From Christensenellaceae bacterium (lineage in GTDB: Bacteria > Bacillota > Clostridia > Christensenellales > UBA1242), in the NCBI GenBank assembly GCA_031260975.1, contig JAISKJ010000003.1, forward strand, positions 1 to 64,000: DNA of 64,000 nucleotides, given 5' to 3'. Position numbers and translations under genes: made by a program. How positions within the stretch are numbered: position 1 is the stretch's first letter; every line of letters begins with the position of its first letter. The notes below the pieces were generated by a model, which did not search any database, was not told the origin of the DNA, and was given only the letters and a program-made list of their open reading frames with translations. Positions 15,604 through 24,800 of this stretch are shown piece by piece.

Positions 15604-17418
15604 ATGTGCGGAATTGCAGGTATAACAAGTAAGACAAAGGCGAAAATCGGAAGAAAGCACGAGCTGATGAAACTGTCACTTAAAGACAGGGGACCAAATC
15701 AGGACGGAATTTGCGCTGAGGGAAAGACGGCTTTCGTTCATACGCGGTTGAGTGTAGTTGATATTGAAGGCGGCAAACAGCCTATGCAACTTGTTTGGGG
15801 AGGCAGGCACTACACCATGGTTTATAACGGCGAGCTTTATAACACTGCCGAAATAAAGGCGCAGCTTTTAAACCTAGGTCATAAATTTGAGGGGCACAGC
15901 GACACCGAAGTTTTGCTTCATTCATACGTCGAATGGGGCGACAAATGCCCGCAGCAGCTTAATGGTATTTTTGCTTTTGCGGTGTATTGTTTTGAGTTGG
16001 ATAAACTATTTTTTGCAAGAGACCGCATAGGCGTAAAACCATTTTTTTATACTGTTAAAGAAGGTGAGTTTATTTTTGCTTCCGAGATTAAAGCGCTTTT
16101 TGCTGCAGGCATAAAGCCGCAAATGGATAAAAACTCGGTAGCAAATATTGTTATGCTTGGCCCCGGTCGTGTTCAGGGTTCGGGGGTATTTGCTGGGATA
16201 AAAGAGCTGAAACCTGCCGAGTGCGGATATTTTAAAAACGGAAAGCTTAATATATTTAGCTATTGGGGACTTAAGGATAAAAAGCATATGGACAGCTTTG
16301 ACGATACAGTTTTTAATGTAAGGACACTTGTCATTGACGCCATAAAGCGGCAGCTTGTGGGGGATGTCAGAGTCGGAACTTTTTTGTCGGGGGGTCTTGA
16401 CTCGAGTATTATTTCATCGGTTGCAAGCAAGCATTTTGATGAGCCGCTGCATACATTTTCAGTGGACTATAAGGATAACGACCGATATTTTGTGGCAAGC
16501 AAATTCCAGCCTAATAAAGACAGTGATTATATAGATATTATGAACGAATATATCGGCGGAGTGTCGCACAAAACAGGACTTGAGACAAAGCAGCTGGCGA
16601 GTGCGATTTTTAATGCAGCTGACGCCAGAGACCTTCCCGGAATGGCGGACATTGACAGCAGTCTCCTGCTTTTTTGCCAAGAAATAAAGAAGCATGTTAC
16701 GGTTGCATTGTCAGGTGAATGTGCGGATGAAATTTTCGGTGGATATCCTTGGTTTACGGACAGTGAAATAAAATCCAGATATGGCTTTCCGTGGGCACAG
16801 AATACAACAGAAAGGTTTGAGCTTTTGAATAATCATTGGCGCGGCAAAATTGACGGAGAGCATTTTGTTAATGAATTATATGAAGCAACAATAAAAAGTG
16901 CCGATGTTTTAAGTGACGCAACGCCCAATGAGCGGCGGACAAAAGAGATGGCAATGTTAAACTTTAATTGGTTTATGCAGACGTTGCTTGACCGCAAAGA
17001 CAGAATGAGTATGTATAACGGATTGGAGGTTAGGGTTCCATTTTGTGACCACCGCATAGCGGAGTATTTGTATAGCGTGCCGTGGGAGTATAAATATCAT
17101 AACAACACCGAAAAAGGGCTTTTGAGGCAGGCTCTCAGCGACCACCTGCCGCCCACAATTTTGCAGCGCAAAAAGAGCCCCTATCCAAAGACGCATAATC
17201 CGGAATATCTTAGTCTTATGAAAGAAAGGCTTCAAAAAATTTTGGATGACCCGAGTGCAAGATTGTTTGATATTATTGATAAAGAAGCTTTGCAAAAACT
17301 GATGAGCGCAAAAGATTTTAAGTTTTATGGTCAGCTTATGAATGTACCTCAAACTTTTGCCTATTTTGTGCAGCTGGAATATCTTTTGAAAAAACATGAT
17401 GTTGAAATAATTTATTAA
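15604..17418 (+). CDS. asnB: Asparagine synthase (glutamine-hydrolysing)
   Basis: 604 residues. The ATG at 15604 is chosen because GGAGGT lies just upstream and the nucleophile must be Cys2 (MCGIAG). The N-terminal class II glutaminase domain has the RLSVVD and NGELYN signatures. The synthetase domain has the PP-loop SGGLDSS (about residue 265) and LSGECADEIFGGY. It makes asparagine from aspartate, glutamine and ATP through beta-aspartyl-AMP. It provides free Asn, whereas the GatCAB route at 45-48 kb makes Asn on tRNA. The upstream region is full of palindromes but shows no clear sigma-A promoter. Confidence 0.95.
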   Translation: MCGIAGITSKTKAKIGRKHELMKLSLKDRGPNQDGICAEGKTAFVHTRLSVVDIEGGKQPMQLVWGGRHYTMVYNGELYNTAEIKAQLLNLGHKFEGHSDTEVLLHSYVEWGDKCPQQLNGIFAFAVYCFELDKLFFARDRIGVKPFFYTVKEGEFIFASEIKALFAAGIKPQMDKNSVANIVMLGPGRVQGSGVFAGIKELKPAECGYFKNGKLNIFSYWGLKDKKHMDSFDDTVFNVRTLVIDAIKRQLVGDVRVGTFLSGGLDSSIISSVASKHFDEPLHTFSVDYKDNDRYFVASKFQPNKDSDYIDIMNEYIGGVSHKTGLETKQLASAIFNAADARDLPGMADIDSSLLLFCQEIKKHVTVALSGECADEIFGGYPWFTDSEIKSRYGFPWAQNTTERFELLNNHWRGKIDGEHFVNELYEATIKSADVLSDATPNERRTKEMAMLNFNWFMQTLLDRKDRMSMYNGLEVRVPFCDHRIAEYLYSVPWEYKYHNNTEKGLLRQALSDHLPPTILQRKKSPYPKTHNPEYLSLMKERLQKILDDPSARLFDIIDKEALQKLMSAKDFKFYGQLMNVPQTFAYFVQLEYLLKKHDVEIIY

Positions 17419-17497
17419 ATAAAAGCCATTATTAAAAACTCACTGCCATAATTAAACGGGAGCACCCCCGCTGTTAAAATTTTCCTTGATTTTCTTG

Positions 17498-17526
17498 TTG
17501 TAAAGAGCGTGAATATATTATATAAT
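17498..17526 (+). promoter_or_regulatory. Promoter for the helicase gene
   Basis: TTGTAA (17498-17503), 17-base spacer, TATAAT (17521-17526). It gives a leader of about 60 bases before the AAAGGA ribosome site. Confidence 0.7.
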
Positions 17527-17594
17527 GAGATATACTCAAAAGTCCATATGAGCTTTGGGGTATTACTTTTAACTTCAGACAAAAGGAAAATTTT

Positions 17595-20500
17595 ATGAAA
17601 GGCATTTATAAATATTATAAAGACAGACTAATTGAAATAAGCGGGCGAAACCGCAGTTTGTTTTCAAAAAAAATAAGCAAGAAATATTCATATGACATAG
17701 GAGCAAACCTTGATGGTGACTATGAAGAAATAGAAAAGTTCATAGATTTTTTGTGGCGCGGCAGACGGTCAAATTTTGTGCTTATCGGCAAAAATAGCAA
17801 AGAGCGGCTGTATAAGAACTTGCGTGTAGAAGATAAGGTTGTTGGGCAGTATAAAGACCCGTCACTTTTGGATGCCGATGGGATTAAGGCTGAAAATCTG
17901 AGGCGTGAACGAATAAAAAAGGATGAAACCAAAAAAGCACTTTTATCCCAGCTTAATGACTTGAAAACCCTTAAGCGTGAGATAGAGGAATTTGCAAAGG
18001 AAACGGGAAGATATGAAATGTTTGTGGGCTATCCTTTTGTGGAAGGTGCCCTTGGACACGAAACGGTGATAAAAGCGCCTCTGCTTTTGTTTCCTGTTGT
18101 TATTAATGTTGAAAATGAGCAGGCCGAACTTGAGCTTAAGACGGACGAGCCCATACAGCTAAACAAGGTGTTTATTCTGGCTTATGCAAAGCACCATAAG
18201 CTGAATATTGATGAGCTCAATCTTGAGTTTGACAACCTAATGGATTATAAGCTGAAAAATATAGAAAGCGTTGTTGAATATCTTAGAGTACAGGGCATTA
18301 AAATAGGTCATTCGCCAAGAAAGGGACTATTTAACTTTGAGCGCGGAAAAGAGCCCAAGCTTGGTGACAGTCTTGAGGTAAAGTATTATGCCGTTGTGGG
18401 AAGATTCCCCCTGGCCAATGCTATTTATAACGACTATAATGTTTTGGAGAAAAAGAAGCTCACCACAAATGCTATAAATGAGCTGCTTGAAAGCCGTGAG
18501 CTGGTATCGGTCAAAAAACCTAATGCCAATACCTATACCATAAGCAATCTTGACTATGCTCAGGAAAATGCTATTGAGAGTATAAACAAATTTGGTAATA
18601 TGGTTATATACGGTCCTCCCGGAACAGGCAAAAGCCAGACGATAGTTAATATTATTACCGACGCGCTCTGCAAAGGAAAGCGCGTGCTGGTGGTTTCGCA
18701 AAAGAAAGCGGCACTTGATGTTGTATATAACCGTTTGGGAGTTTTGAACAATAAGGCTATGTATATAAATGACGCCGAAAAGAACAAGACGGAGTTTTAT
18801 GAGCGTGTAAAAAATGCCCACCTTGAACTTAATCAATATAAAGAGACACCTGACCTGCAGCCCAAGTACAATGAGACTGATACGTTGATTAGGCAAGAAA
18901 CGGCACTTTTAGAGATGATATCGGATACGCTGTTTAATCCTACGCCTTTTGGACTAAATCTTCAGCAGATGTATGCAAATTCATATATGATAGGAAAAAA
19001 CACCAATGAATATGCTATTTATAAGGAGCTTATCAAAAATACTCCTATTATGAATTTAAATTATAACGAGCTTAGCAACACCGTCAGAATAATAAAAGAA
19101 AAGCGCAAAGCAGAGCTGTATTATAAACATCTGGAGATGCAAAAGAATAATCCTCTTATTGATCATATAAAGAGGGACCTTGACGTGCATGTGATAAACA
19201 GTATGAGAGGGTTTTTAAATAAGCTTAAAACTAAGCGTATTGCGCCTTTTGATATAGGCAAATACCCAAATGCCCGTCAGCTTCTGGCGTTCTATCTTGA
19301 AAACGGAATAGAGGAGCCAAAGGACTTAAAACCTATTGTAAAATATATTGCCGGCATTGAAAATCCTGGGCTTAAAGAAGCCGTTAAATGGAGCCTTATA
19401 TTGCCTCCGTTATATCCGTTTGCAAAAGCCAAGATGATAAAAAAGCAGAATCAGATTGCTGATAATTTCAAGACAACATTGATTTCGGTTAAAGAATATG
19501 TTAAGGAATATGAATCGTTGCAAACGGTTCTTGACAAAAAAGGGTATGCCATAATAATAGACAATATTTTGGGCGGCAACATGCTATTTTTAAACCTTCT
19601 TGAAAGTGCTCTTGACAACTATGTGAATATAAGGGATATGCATATTAATTTGCGTGATATGACCCCTACTGAAATGATGATTTTAAACTTTGCTTACGCA
19701 AATAGTAATTCAGTCAAAACATTTAAGGAAGTTGTTGACAAAATAACTGTTATTCGAATTTATCACGAGATTGTTTTGAGCGAAGAAAAATATAAGATGC
19801 AGCTTTCTAAAATTATGGAGTTTGAAAACATAAAAAACAGGATAATGTCGCTTAAGAATGATAAAGAAAGCATAGTGCAGCAGATTTGTCTTGGCAAGTT
19901 TAAAAAAGAGTATGCCGAACTTTATAACAAAGACCCCAACAACAAAAACTTTTTATATCAAATATCCAAACCACAGAACCTATGGCCCATTCGCAAGATT
20001 ATCGAAGTATATGAAGAATTACTGTTTAAACTATTTCCATGCTGGCTACTTTCACCTGAGAGCGTTTCAACGATTATGCCGCTAAAAAAAGAGCTGTTTG
20101 ATCTTATTTTGTTTGATGAGGCATCACAGATATTTATCGAAAGCACATTGCCCACAATTTTTAGGGGTAAATATATAGCAATAGCCGGCGATAACAAGCA
20201 GCTGCGCCCAACTACTACATTTATGCGAAGGTATATGGGTAATGATAATGATGAGCTTGATTTGGATACTCAGGCTGCGCTTGAGGTTGAGAGCCTTTTG
20301 GACCTTGCCACAAGCAGATATAACACAGCAAATCTTACTTATCACTATCGCAGCAAAAACGAGGAGCTGATTAACTTTTCTAACTTTGCTTTTTATGACG
20401 GCAGACTGCAAATTGCGCCAAACCTAACTAAAAATGTAGGCAGTCACCCGATTGAGGTAAGCAAAGTCAACGGCAAGTGGCTGAACAGCCGAAACCACGA

Positions 20501-21422
20501 AGAAGCACTCAGAGTTGTTGAAATAGTCAAAAAGATTTTTAAAACCCGCAAAAATAATGAAACGATAGGCATAATCACCTTTAACGCTGAACAGGAACAA
20601 CATATAGAAGATATGCTTGACTTTGAGAGCGAGCGTGACCCTGTGTTTAGAAATGATTATCTGAAAGAATGTAATCGCAAAGAAAATGGCGAGGATATAA
20701 GCCTATTTATCAAAAACCTTGAAAATGTTCAAGGGGACGAGCGTGATATTATAATATTTAGTATAGGATACGCCAAAAACGAATATGGTAAAGTTGTTTC
20801 GCACTTCGGCCCTCTTAACTTGGAAGGCGGCGAAAATCGTTTGAATGTAGCAATCACGCGTGCCAAACAAAAGATTTATGTGGTGACCAGCATAGAACCC
20901 GAGGAGCTCAATGTAGAAGCCAGCAAAAACCTGGGACCCAAACTGTTTAAGAAATATCTTGGTTACGCAAGAGCAGTATCTAAGGGCAGCAGCAAGGAAG
21001 TTGGTATAATACTTGAAAGCCTGAAGCAGACCAATGAAGTGTCGGTTAAAACAAATGAGCGCGGTATAGAGGCTGAAATTAAGGAAGCGCTTGAGAAAAT
21101 GGGATATACCGTTGAACTTAATCTGGGAAACAATACCTATAAGCTTACGCTTGCAGTATACGACAAAAAATTGGATATCTATACTGTTGGCGTGGAGTGT
21201 GATTATTCGGCATATAAATCATCGTCATCCATAATTGAGCGCGATGTATTCCGCTCCAAGTTTATGGAAAGCCGCGGATGGAAAATTATAAGAGTTTGGA
21301 GCCGTGACTTCTGGCTCAGTCCGCAAAAAATTATTAACCTGATTGCCAGAACTGCCGACAGAAATCGGGAGCGGATAATGGCCCAACGCAGCGAATTTAA
21401 TAAACAAAGATTTCCGCAATAA
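17595..21422 (+). CDS. DUF4011-type superfamily I helicase with C-terminal nuclease-like domain
   Basis: 1275 residues. The N-terminus (KDRLIEISGRNRSLF) matches the DUF4011 opening. The helicase core has Walker A GPPGTGKSQT (about 341), Walker B LFDEAS (about 840), the motif ENVQGDERD (about 1045) and RLNVAITRAK (about 1081). The last 110 residues (from about 1155) form an E/D...ECD...RDVFRSKF...RVWSRDFW domain, like the Vsr/MTES_1575 restriction-endonuclease fold. A single protein with DUF4011, helicase and Vsr-like parts corresponds to the architecture reported as the 'Hhe' antiphage system, as I recall it. A housekeeping DNA-repair role is the alternative. It is monocistronic, with its own promoter and double terminator. 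Confidence 0.82.
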   Translation: MKGIYKYYKDRLIEISGRNRSLFSKKISKKYSYDIGANLDGDYEEIEKFIDFLWRGRRSNFVLIGKNSKERLYKNLRVEDKVVGQYKDPSLLDADGIKAENLRRERIKKDETKKALLSQLNDLKTLKREIEEFAKETGRYEMFVGYPFVEGALGHETVIKAPLLLFPVVINVENEQAELELKTDEPIQLNKVFILAYAKHHKLNIDELNLEFDNLMDYKLKNIESVVEYLRVQGIKIGHSPRKGLFNFERGKEPKLGDSLEVKYYAVVGRFPLANAIYNDYNVLEKKKLTTNAINELLESRELVSVKKPNANTYTISNLDYAQENAIESINKFGNMVIYGPPGTGKSQTIVNIITDALCKGKRVLVVSQKKAALDVVYNRLGVLNNKAMYINDAEKNKTEFYERVKNAHLELNQYKETPDLQPKYNETDTLIRQETALLEMISDTLFNPTPFGLNLQQMYANSYMIGKNTNEYAIYKELIKNTPIMNLNYNELSNTVRIIKEKRKAELYYKHLEMQKNNPLIDHIKRDLDVHVINSMRGFLNKLKTKRIAPFDIGKYPNARQLLAFYLENGIEEPKDLKPIVKYIAGIENPGLKEAVKWSLILPPLYPFAKAKMIKKQNQIADNFKTTLISVKEYVKEYESLQTVLDKKGYAIIIDNILGGNMLFLNLLESALDNYVNIRDMHINLRDMTPTEMMILNFAYANSNSVKTFKEVVDKITVIRIYHEIVLSEEKYKMQLSKIMEFENIKNRIMSLKNDKESIVQQICLGKFKKEYAELYNKDPNNKNFLYQISKPQNLWPIRKIIEVYEELLFKLFPCWLLSPESVSTIMPLKKELFDLILFDEASQIFIESTLPTIFRGKYIAIAGDNKQLRPTTTFMRRYMGNDNDELDLDTQAALEVESLLDLATSRYNTANLTYHYRSKNEELINFSNFAFYDGRLQIAPNLTKNVGSHPIEVSKVNGKWLNSRNHEEALRVVEIVKKIFKTRKNNETIGIITFNAEQEQHIEDMLDFESERDPVFRNDYLKECNRKENGEDISLFIKNLENVQGDERDIIIFSIGYAKNEYGKVVSHFGPLNLEGGENRLNVAITRAKQKIYVVTSIEPEELNVEASKNLGPKLFKKYLGYARAVSKGSSKEVGIILESLKQTNEVSVKTNERGIEAEIKEALEKMGYTVELNLGNNTYKLTLAVYDKKLDIYTVGVECDYSAYKSSSSIIERDVFRSKFMESRGWKIIRVWSRDFWLSPQKIINLIARTADRNRERIMAQRSEFNKQRFPQ

Positions 21423-21430
21423 AACAAATT

Positions 21431-21457
21431 AAAAACACTGAATTTATCAGTGGTTTT
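21431..21457 (+). terminator. Rho-independent terminator (first of two)
   Basis: Imperfect stem AAAACACTGA/TCAGTGGTTTT just after the helicase stop codon. Confidence 0.6.
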
Positions 21458-21467
21458 AATTTATATG

Positions 21468-21502
21468 AAAAAGGTCACCAATAATGTTGGTGACCTTTTT
21501 GG
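21468..21502 (+). terminator. Strong rho-independent terminator (second of two)
   Basis: 14-bp perfect stem AAAAAGGTCACCAA/TTGGTGACCTTTTT with loop TAATG. It is bidirectional in form and insulates the helicase from the minus-strand surface operon. Confidence 0.9.
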
Positions 21503-21591
21503 TTTTCGACCCTACAGTCGCAAACTATGCCTATAATTCGCACTAATACACGCAGAAGCACGGTTTTGAGGCCCCGTTTTTAAAGCGACTG

Positions 21592-21629
21592 AGAGGTCTG
21601 ATTTCTCAGACCCCCGAGTCGCCATGAAT
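21592..21629 (-). terminator. Large hairpin downstream of the small membrane ORF
   Basis: Nested inverted repeat: outer GCGACT/AGTCGC and inner GGTCTGA/TCAGACC around a 4-base loop. It lies after the 32-codon ORF on the minus strand. The T tract is poor, so a structural or terminator role is inferred. Confidence 0.45.
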
Positions 21630-21650
21630 ATCAGCCGGCTGCCCTATGTT

Positions 21651-21749
21651 TCACAGAAATATAAACCGAATGACAAGATATGCCAAAACTCCCAGCAATA
21701 TTAAATTTATGACACAGCCGGTTCGTGTGTAGAAGGGTTTAAAAAACAT
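21651..21749 (-). CDS. Small single-span membrane protein (32 aa)
   Basis: ATG at 21747-21749 on the minus strand, with TAAGGAGG five bases upstream, the best ribosome site in the area. The 32 codons encode a short basic and aromatic N-terminus (MFFKPFYTRTG), one hydrophobic helix of about 19 residues (VINLILLGVLAYLV and onward) and then a TGA. The gene lies 75 bases after the stop of the giant surface protein on the same strand and is probably in its transcript. Small single-span proteins often act as chaperones or regulators of membrane complexes. No homologue is recognised. Confidence 0.65.
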   Translation of the reverse strand: MFFKPFYTRTGCVINLILLGVLAYLVIRFIFL

Positions 21750-21824
21750 AGTTTCCTCCTTAGCGCAAGGCCCGCGTCTTTGTGATAACATTTGGCCTTG
21801 TTACTTCATAATAAACCGTAAGGG

Positions 21825-24800
21825 TTACCATACTGTTATATAGAACACATCGGTGTTTATGTCAAACTGCATATTATTGCTGTTTGCATAACTATTTAGT
21901 GAAGCTGTAAGAATGAAGAGAGATATGTAGTTGTTTACTCTATAACTATAAGCTGATAATATATCCAAAGGAGAGTAACTCGGCGTGCCTCTGTTTGTAT
22001 AAGTAAAGATATTGCCTTCGGTTGAAATGTTTATCAGTGACGAACCGCTTATGATTGCAACCGGAGCTGCTGTGTTGCCGTTAAATATATATTTAAGTCT
22101 GCCAAATTCAAAGAAGTTAGCGTGTTCATAGGGATCGTTGAGGGGATCATAGGGGGTGTATGTATGTGACTTGAAAGTTATGTCATTGATATCAACTAAG
22201 GTTTGCCCATTGTTTGACACAGAAGTATCATACATAACTTTTACTGTCGATTGGTTTATCTTAAAGTTAAACATCAGCGAGCCTGTATAGTTTGTGTGAA
22301 TACAGGTTATTGTTGCTTGATATGTCTTTACATCTTGTATAAAACTACCCCATGTGCTGCTTGGGTTGACAGTTAAATTGAAGTTCAGGCTGTTTACGTT
22401 TAGTGTATCGCCTGGAATAATTCCCCCTATATTAAATGAGGCATTGTCCAAAACCGTTGTCCATGTTATATCCGGAAGCCAATATGCTTCAAACTTTGTT
22501 TGAGAGAGGGTGATTTGTTTTTTCTGTATTACAAATTGCACTGATGTTGTTCCCACAAAGTTAGCATCGTTTATTGTGGCGCTTACAGTATAGTTTCCTG
22601 CAGCCACAACAGAAGCTCCGATTGATGAGGGAGAAACGAATACTGCTCCTGACCAATTGAGATTGGGCTTTGTAATAATGCCAAATGCTGTTTCGTAAGC
22701 TGACCAGTCAACGGTTACTGTTTTGTTAGTGCCGTCATATGTTGAGCCGTTTATACTGCTTGCACCAAGAGTAAAGCTTACGGCATATGGAGCTATTGTA
22801 AACTTAAAGATATATGGCTCATAGTTGGTTGCATATCCGCTTATAGGCGCAATTGTTATTGTGTATATTCCGGCATTTTGCATAGATGCAGGTAAGCCTG
22901 AAGAATTTGCGATTGAAACAGTGTAATCGGTATTGAGCACGAGGGAAGTATCAAACACATTCTTTACGTATACAATGTTATGATTAATTACGCCGGTGTT
23001 ATATGTCGCCGAAACCGAACCGGTGTCTACATCAAAATATGTTTTTTGTATGACCATGGTGGTGTCTCTTGTAAGTAACCCGATATCAGTATAATAAGGT
23101 TCACTGATGAAAGTAACAGTAATGACAGCTGCGTAATATCCCGCGTCTATTATTGGGTTAAGACCGGTGTTTATCGGACTGCCGCCTAAGTAATATATAA
23201 TATTTATTGTGTAATCTGTGCTCGCTATAAGTTCAGAGATGGCATCACCATTCATAAGCACTGCATTTATTGCTTTTGCGCTTCCGTCATAAACATGCAC
23301 GGTGTTTGTTATTTCTATCCAGAGGTTGTATTCTTCGGGGTCAATCGGAGGCTCGGGTGGAATAGAATATCCGATGCTGAATGTTGCCGGCAGGAAGTTG
23401 TCGTTATAAGTTACTCCTTTGTTTATGTTTACGACAACTATATAGTTGTTTCCGGCAACAAGCGGCAGGCCTTGCGCAAGACTACTGCCCGGGATGTAAT
23501 TTTCTGCGTCAAAGAATTGTGCATTTATCCCCGAAGGTAAGGCTGAATATGAATAAGACACATTGTCTATTTTAATTTTCGGCTCAGTAGGGTCAAGCTG
23601 GCTACCGCTCGGGTCAACCATAACGGTTGGCGTTATCGGCAGGATGGTCAGCGTTGCGTAAGTTATTCCTGTGTAGTTGCTGTTTCCGGTCCACTCAGCT
23701 TTTATTGTATACTTGCCGGCATCTGTCGGCATATACGAAAGTCCATTCCAAGTATAAGTGAAGTTGCTGCCCTCAGAAGAGGTTGCCCAGCCACTTGTCG
23801 AGAAGTTGTCACCATATGATATAGTTTGGTTTGTCATAGTAATGGCTAAGGGTTGTTTTTCTATTACAAACGGCACGGTTAGACTATATGGTTGGCCGTA
23901 GTTTCCGCCCGGAGTATAAGTTGCGGTAGCGGTGTATGAACCAGCATTAATGTGAGGTGACTGAGAATATGACACGCTTACATTATTTCCTATAGAAGCT
24001 CCCGACATTGACACAACGGTCGCAGTGCCGCTCAAATTTGACCCGCCGCTATTTGTATATTTAAAGCCTTGTCTAAGCACATTAAATTTTGTTTTATCCG
24101 GCCCTTGTGACACGCCGCTGCTATAAACATACGGTGTGTTGTCGTTGTAGGTTATGGCGAAGTCAAAATATAACGTAAAGCTGACAAGTATGATAACCTC
24201 TCCGCCTCCTGTAAAGATCATTCTGACAGGCATATCTACAAAGTTAAGCGTGCCGCCTGTAGCCAGCGAGTGAGAACCCCCACCGCCGTTTAACCCGAAA
24301 TAAATGCCGTCAGTAGTTAGATCCCAGTATGTGGCATAGCCTGCGTTTATCAAATCTTGAATAGTGGTGCTGGTTCCAATATCTTCAGCAATAGCGTCCT
24401 TTTCTGTATTTTTAAGATATGTGTAATATAGAGGAGCAACAGACAGGGGAGATATAATATAGTTTGTTCCCAGCAGATAGTTGTTGGTATTAGTATAGAT
24501 TGTTCCGCTGCCACCTGTTTCCAGATATGCGCCGCTGTTTTCATAGAAGCTATTGAGCCATTCGGCCGAATCCAGCTGCCCGTCGGTGTAGTTGTATGCA
24601 TTTTCAAGCTTGCTGAGCAAAGCTCCTGAACTTAGACTGTCGCCAAAGAACACCGCACCAATATCTTTGGTTATGTCCATAGCATTGTCAACAACAAATG
24701 GTATGGGCATAGTTGTTGGGGAGGCTGAACTCGTCCCGAAAAATATTCCGCTGCTCATGCCAAAATTTGCGGGTATTGTCAGCCAATATGTGCCGTTAGG

